From Chlamydiota bacterium (GTDB lineage Bacteria; Chlamydiota; Chlamydiia; Chlamydiales; SM23-39), in assembly GCA_021772165.1 (NCBI GenBank), contig JAJFMM010000121.1, positions 1 to 8,254 on the forward strand: a stretch of 8,254 bases of DNA. Reading direction: 5' to 3'. Under the pieces are notes generated by a model. That model ran no database searches. It worked only from the letters and a program-made list of their open reading frames with translations, and was not told where the DNA came from. Both the position numbers and the translations under genes were made by a program. Within the stretch, counting starts at the first letter, position 1. Every line of letters starts with the position of its first letter. This document shows positions 5,691-8,254 of this stretch, in pieces.

Positions 5691-5881
5691 TATCCGCGAC
5701 GTATTGCTGTTTTAGTTCGCTTTGTCGCAGCTTTCGATTTTAGACGGCTTTTCACTGAGGGTTTGTCGTAGAATCTGTGAGCTTTAGCAGCTTTCATGAT
5801 TCCTTCTTTATCAAGTTTTTTCTTAAGAGCGCGAAGTGCCTTGTCAATTGGCTCTCCGATACGGACTTTTACGCTGGGCAT
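5687..5881 (-). CDS. rpsU: 30S ribosomal protein S21
   Basis: 64 residues, the usual length for bS21, which sits on the 30S platform near the anti-Shine-Dalgarno end of 16S rRNA and assists initiation. It opens with PSVKVRIGEPIDKALRALKKK, followed by the conserved patch KAHRFYDKPSVKSRLKSKAA and a basic tail ending in KRTKTAIRRGY. The HRFYDKPS stretch is close to chlamydial S21 as I recall it. AGGA ends just one base before the ATG, closer than normal. The gene lies 61 bp after tsaB on the same strand, with a promoter candidate inside the tsaB 3' end, and its stop codon falls inside the CIRCE of dnaJ. It is probably transcribed both with tsaB and from its own promoter. Confidence 0.97.
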   Translation of the reverse strand: MPSVKVRIGEPIDKALRALKKKLDKEGIMKAAKAHRFYDKPSVKSRLKSKAATKRTKTAIRRGY

Positions 5882-5942
5882 TTCCTACCGTGGGTTCAAT
5901 GGTTAAGCCGTCACAATACACTATTCGGACGAGCAATGCGTA

Positions 5943-6560
5943 CTATAATAGAAGATTTGTGGCGTTTCGATCAAGATATGCTAGCGAAAGAGGCTCAAGA
6001 GATGGTCTAGCTTCACTGTAAGGGAGGGCTGCGAGGTAGGCCTGATTGGGCTCACTGTCGAGGATTCCCTGGGGAAAGGAGGCTCTTTTTAGGATGTCTG
6101 AGCTATGCGGCGAAAAAAGAGAGGTGCCGGAGAGGAGCGAGGGAGCATCGATCACTGCGAGCCTTTCTGGGGGCTCAAAAATCCAGTTGCCCTCGATTTT
6201 TCGTCCTTTTTGGCAGTAGAGGCCTCCCATTTTAGCGTCGGTCAGGATCGCGCAGGTTGAGATAGACGTATCAGTTGGGGCGAAAATCTCGAGGCTGTGG
6301 AATCCGAAGATGGGGATTTGCCAGCCGAAAGCGAGAGCTTTTGCCATGGCGGCTCCAACGCGGATGCCTGTATAAGAGCCGGGTCCCGTACCGACGGCAA
6401 TAAAATCGGGGGGCGTGGGGAGAAATTTTTTGACTCTCGCACCAAGATCTTTTGAGAGTTTTTCTCCTCCTTCGAGGGGCTCGTAGGCAACGGGCTTTCC
6501 CTCAATGGAAAGGAGGAGAAACGAGCGATTGCTACTGGTATCTAAGATGAAGCCTTTCAT
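5943..6560 (-). CDS. tsaB: tRNA t6A biosynthesis protein TsaB (YeaZ)
   Basis: A 205-residue member of the ASKHA fold that partners TsaD and TsaE to transfer threonylcarbamoyl to A37 of ANN-decoding tRNAs. TsaB itself is regarded as a non-catalytic platform. Family marks are ILDTSS at residues 5-10, GTGPGSYTGIRVGAAMAKAL at 57-76 and FGFHSLE at 85-91. The C-terminal part is shorter and less conserved, with LEPLSLAYLDR near the end, where family members carry a similar LPxYLR element. The total is slightly short against the usual 215-235 residues. In chlamydial genomes this gene lies between rpsU and lon, as here, and older annotations call it a glycoprotease. The start is fixed by the conserved N-terminus; there is no ribosome site, and a -10 box lies only 8 nt upstream, which suggests a leaderless message. 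Confidence 0.95.
   Translation of the reverse strand: MKGFILDTSSNRSFLLLSIEGKPVAYEPLEGGEKLSKDLGARVKKFLPTPPDFIAVGTGPGSYTGIRVGAAMAKALAFGWQIPIFGFHSLEIFAPTDTSISTCAILTDAKMGGLYCQKGRKIEGNWIFEPPERLAVIDAPSLLSGTSLFSPHSSDILKRASFPQGILDSEPNQAYLAALPYSEARPSLEPLSLAYLDRNATNLLL
5945..5974 (-). promoter_or_regulatory. Candidate promoter for rpsU within the 3' end of tsaB
   Basis: On the minus strand TTGATC (5969-5974, 4 of 6) and TATTAT (5945-5950, 5 of 6) are 18 bp apart. The start point would be near 5938, leaving about 57 nt before the rpsU ATG. It overlaps the last codons of tsaB. Confidence 0.4.
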
Positions 6561-6568
6561 AGGCTAAG

Positions 6569-6574
6569 AGTATA
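6569..6574 (-). promoter_or_regulatory. tsaB: -10 box immediately upstream of tsaB
   Basis: TATACT on the minus strand (5 of 6 to TATAAT) ends 8 nt before the tsaB ATG. A transcript would start within 0-2 nt of the start codon. The -35 is weak (TGTGCA at 17 bp). No Shine-Dalgarno site exists between the box and the ATG, which agrees with a leaderless mRNA. Confidence 0.4.
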
Positions 6575-6663
6575 GCTCGATTGCGTCATTTTGCACAGGA
6601 TGTTAAGCTCTTTTCCTTGTGTAGGCGCGGAAGAACTCATTTGCTGAAATGGCAAAAGCTGTT

Positions 6664-6694
6664 TTGACTCTTATATAGCCAGCAAGGTAATAAT
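6664..6694 (+). promoter_or_regulatory. lon: Candidate lon promoter
   Basis: TTGACT (6664-6669, 5 of 6) and AATAAT (6689-6694, 5 of 6) are separated by 19 bp, slightly wide. Transcription would start near 6702, giving a leader of about 70 nt. No CIRCE-like repeat was seen in the 210-bp tsaB-lon gap (6561-6770). Confidence 0.5.
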
Positions 6695-6705
6695 CTGTAT
6701 TTTAG

Positions 6706-6750
6706 GGAAGGTCCGAATTCTCTGCTGACGCACAAGCTTCGGGGTCTTCC
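6706..6750 (+). promoter_or_regulatory. lon: Stem-loop in the lon leader
   Basis: GGAAGGTCCGAA (6706-6717) can pair with TTCGGGGTCTTCC (6738-6750): 12 pairs, two of them G-T, with one bulged G and a 20-nt loop. It would lie a few nt from the predicted 5' end of the mRNA. It leaves the ribosome-site region (GAGAG, about 6764-6768) and the ATG free, so mRNA stability or attenuation is more plausible than hiding the start. Confidence 0.4.
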
Positions 6751-6770
6751 TAGCGACAAACTGAGAGAGC

Positions 6771-8254
6771 ATGAACGACGACGATAATCTTCCGATGGAT
6801 GAACCGACAATCGCTGATGGCGAACCTCTAGGAGGAGAGCAAATTGCTATTCCTCTAAAAAAAGAGAAGAACTCTCTTGTTCCGGCTGGGTCCTATCCAG
6901 ATAAGCTATTTCTTCTGCCCTTAAATCGTAGGCCGTTCTTTCCTGGAATGGCGGCGCCGATCGTCATTGAGCCCGGTGCTTATTACGAAGTTCTCAAAAA
7001 TGTCGCTAAGACCGATCACAAATGCCTCGGTCTGTTTTTGACGCACAAAGAAGACGTCAACATCTACAAAATCGGCATCGACGATCTGCATCAGACCGGA
7101 GTTGTAGCGCGTATTCTGAGAATCATCCCCATGGAGCAGGGCGGAGCGCAAGTCGTCCTCAATATGGAAAAGAGGGTGAGCATCGAAAAGGCTCTCAAAG
7201 GCAAGTATTTGAACGCAAAGGTCAAGTGCCATGACGATCCTCCTGTCGAAACACTTTCTAAAGAGCTCAAAGCCTATTCAATCAGCATCATCACGACCAT
7301 CAAAGAGCTGTTAAAACTCAATCCTCTGTTCAAAGAAGAGTTACAGATTTTTCTCGGGCATTCCGATTTCACAGAACCTGGGCGCTTGGCCGATTTTGCC
7401 GTTGCACTCACTACAGCAACGCGAGAAGAGCTGCAAGATGTCCTCGAAACGTTCGATATCCAAGCGCGTATCGACAAAGCGCTGATGCTGCTCAAAAAAG
7501 AGCTCGATATCAGCAAATTGCAGAGTACGATCAATCAGCGAATCGAAGCGACAATCTCTAAGACACAGCGCGAGTTTTTCCTGCGCGAACAGCTCAAAGC
7601 GATCAAGAAAGAGCTGGGGATGGAAAAAGATGACAAGACGGTCGATGCGGAAAAATTCGAAGCGAGAATCAAAGAGCGCAAAGTCCCTGAAGAGATCTTG
7701 AAGGTCATTCGCGAAGAGCAGGAAAAGCTCGCGTCTCTCGAAATGCAGTCTGCTGAATATGGCGTTTGTCGCAATTATCTCGACTGGCTGACGATTGTTC
7801 CTTGGGGACTCAACAGCAAAGAGACCCACGATCTTAAAAAGGCTGAAGATATTCTTGAAGAGGATCACTACGGTCTCAAAGACATTAAAGAGAGAATCCT
7901 GGAATTCATTGGTGTAGGTAAGCTGACCGGGGGCGTTAAAGGAAGTATCATCTGTCTCGTAGGACCTCCTGGTGTGGGAAAAACAAGCATCGGCAAAAGC
8001 GTGGCCCGAGCACTCAATCGAAAGTTTTTTCGCTTCTCAGTGGGCGGTATGCGCGATGAGGCGGAAATCAAAGGCCATCGCCGTACCTACATCGGTGCGA
8101 TGCCCGGAAAAATGATTCAGGCACTCAAATCTGCCCAGACGATGAATCCCGTCATCATGATCGATGAAGTGGATAAAATGGGCATGAGCTTCCAGGGAGA
8201 TCCCGCATCGGCTCTACTCGAAGTGCTCGATCCTGAACAAAATCGCGATTTTCA
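6771..8254 (+). CDS. lon: ATP-dependent Lon protease, N-terminal 494 residues (cut by window end)
   Basis: Open from ATG 6771 to the window edge; an in-frame stop at 6762-6764 shows this is the first possible start. Residues 1-45 are an acidic extension before the Lon substrate-binding domain, which begins at LFLLPLNRRPFFPGM (46-60) and runs to about 250. A helical linker with the Lon signature QREFFLREQLKAIKKELG follows at 266-283. The AAA+ ATPase domain carries Walker A GPPGVGKTS (398-406) and Walker B VIMIDEVD (461-468), then the Lon-type GDPASALLEVLDPEQN. The Ser/Lys proteolytic domain lies beyond the window. Lon is a cytoplasmic hexamer that degrades misfolded and regulatory proteins. 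A GAGAG at about 6764-6768 is a weak ribosome site. The gene diverges from tsaB and probably has its own promoter. The identity is secure. Confidence 0.98.
   Translation, partial: MNDDDNLPMDEPTIADGEPLGGEQIAIPLKKEKNSLVPAGSYPDKLFLLPLNRRPFFPGMAAPIVIEPGAYYEVLKNVAKTDHKCLGLFLTHKEDVNIYKIGIDDLHQTGVVARILRIIPMEQGGAQVVLNMEKRVSIEKALKGKYLNAKVKCHDDPPVETLSKELKAYSISIITTIKELLKLNPLFKEELQIFLGHSDFTEPGRLADFAVALTTATREELQDVLETFDIQARIDKALMLLKKELDISKLQSTINQRIEATISKTQREFFLREQLKAIKKELGMEKDDKTVDAEKFEARIKERKVPEEILKVIREEQEKLASLEMQSAEYGVCRNYLDWLTIVPWGLNSKETHDLKKAEDILEEDHYGLKDIKERILEFIGVGKLTGGVKGSIICLVGPPGVGKTSIGKSVARALNRKFFRFSVGGMRDEAEIKGHRRTYIGAMPGKMIQALKSAQTMNPVIMIDEVDKMGMSFQGDPASALLEVLDPEQNRDF

Noticed and set aside
5886..5905. 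GGTTCAAT near 5893, resembling a tRNA T-loop
   Set aside because: No acceptor or anticodon stems can be built around it, and the 61-bp gap is too short for a tRNA.
6561..6770. Searched the tsaB-lon gap for a small RNA gene or CIRCE
   Set aside because: Only promoter-like boxes and the lon leader stem-loop were found; no heat-shock operator or RNA gene signature.
7341..7868. Minus-strand open frame of 175 codons opposite lon
   Set aside because: Antisense to the clearly conserved Lon linker and ATPase start; no recognisable domain.

Overview
The window most likely comes from a member of the Chlamydiae outside the genus Chlamydia (an amoeba-associated or 'environmental' type). The main reason is the conserved block dnaJ - rpsU - tsaB - lon, which matches the gene order I recall for Chlamydia trachomatis (CT341-CT344). 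The S21 protein is also close to the chlamydial form. Genus is not decided by the sequence. Base composition looks near balanced by eye, which is higher than many chlamydiae.

Layout. Positions 1-1508 hold two minus-strand genes, probably one operon. The upstream gene is a 2-oxoglutarate/Fe(II) oxygenase that starts with a signal peptide. After a 25-bp gap comes the N-terminal third of a flavin disulfide oxidoreductase that runs off the window. Divergent from them is a plus-strand D-2-hydroxyacid dehydrogenase (1672-2679). It ends 7 bp from a convergent minus-strand outer-membrane beta-barrel candidate with a duplicated 21-residue segment. Divergent from that is a small helical protein of unknown function (3890-4231). 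This left half (1-4231) looks like accessory genome.

Between the small gene and dnaJ lies a striking inverted repeat (4254-4419). Its core is two perfect 32-bp arms around a 17-nt centre, and looser outer arms extend it to about 166 bp. It reads like a miniature transposable element (MITE) and ends exactly on the dnaJ stop codon, at the border between accessory and conserved genes.

The right half is housekeeping. dnaJ, rpsU and tsaB are on the minus strand (tsaB first), and lon starts divergently and is cut by the window end. dnaJ has its own good promoter and, just upstream, a CIRCE operator (5664-5690) with one perfect half-site. This suggests HrcA heat-shock control of dnaJ, independent of rpsU and tsaB. 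tsaB has a -10 box so close to its ATG that its mRNA may be leaderless. lon has a promoter and a leader hairpin. Together the right half covers protein folding (DnaJ), ribosome function (S21), tRNA t6A modification (TsaB) and protein quality control (Lon).

No rRNA, tRNA, CRISPR array, transposase gene or phage gene was seen. No stretch over 300 bp lacks a gene; the longest gaps are 210 bp (tsaB-lon), 185 bp (around the inverted repeat) and 163 bp (1509-1671), and each is described in the entries.
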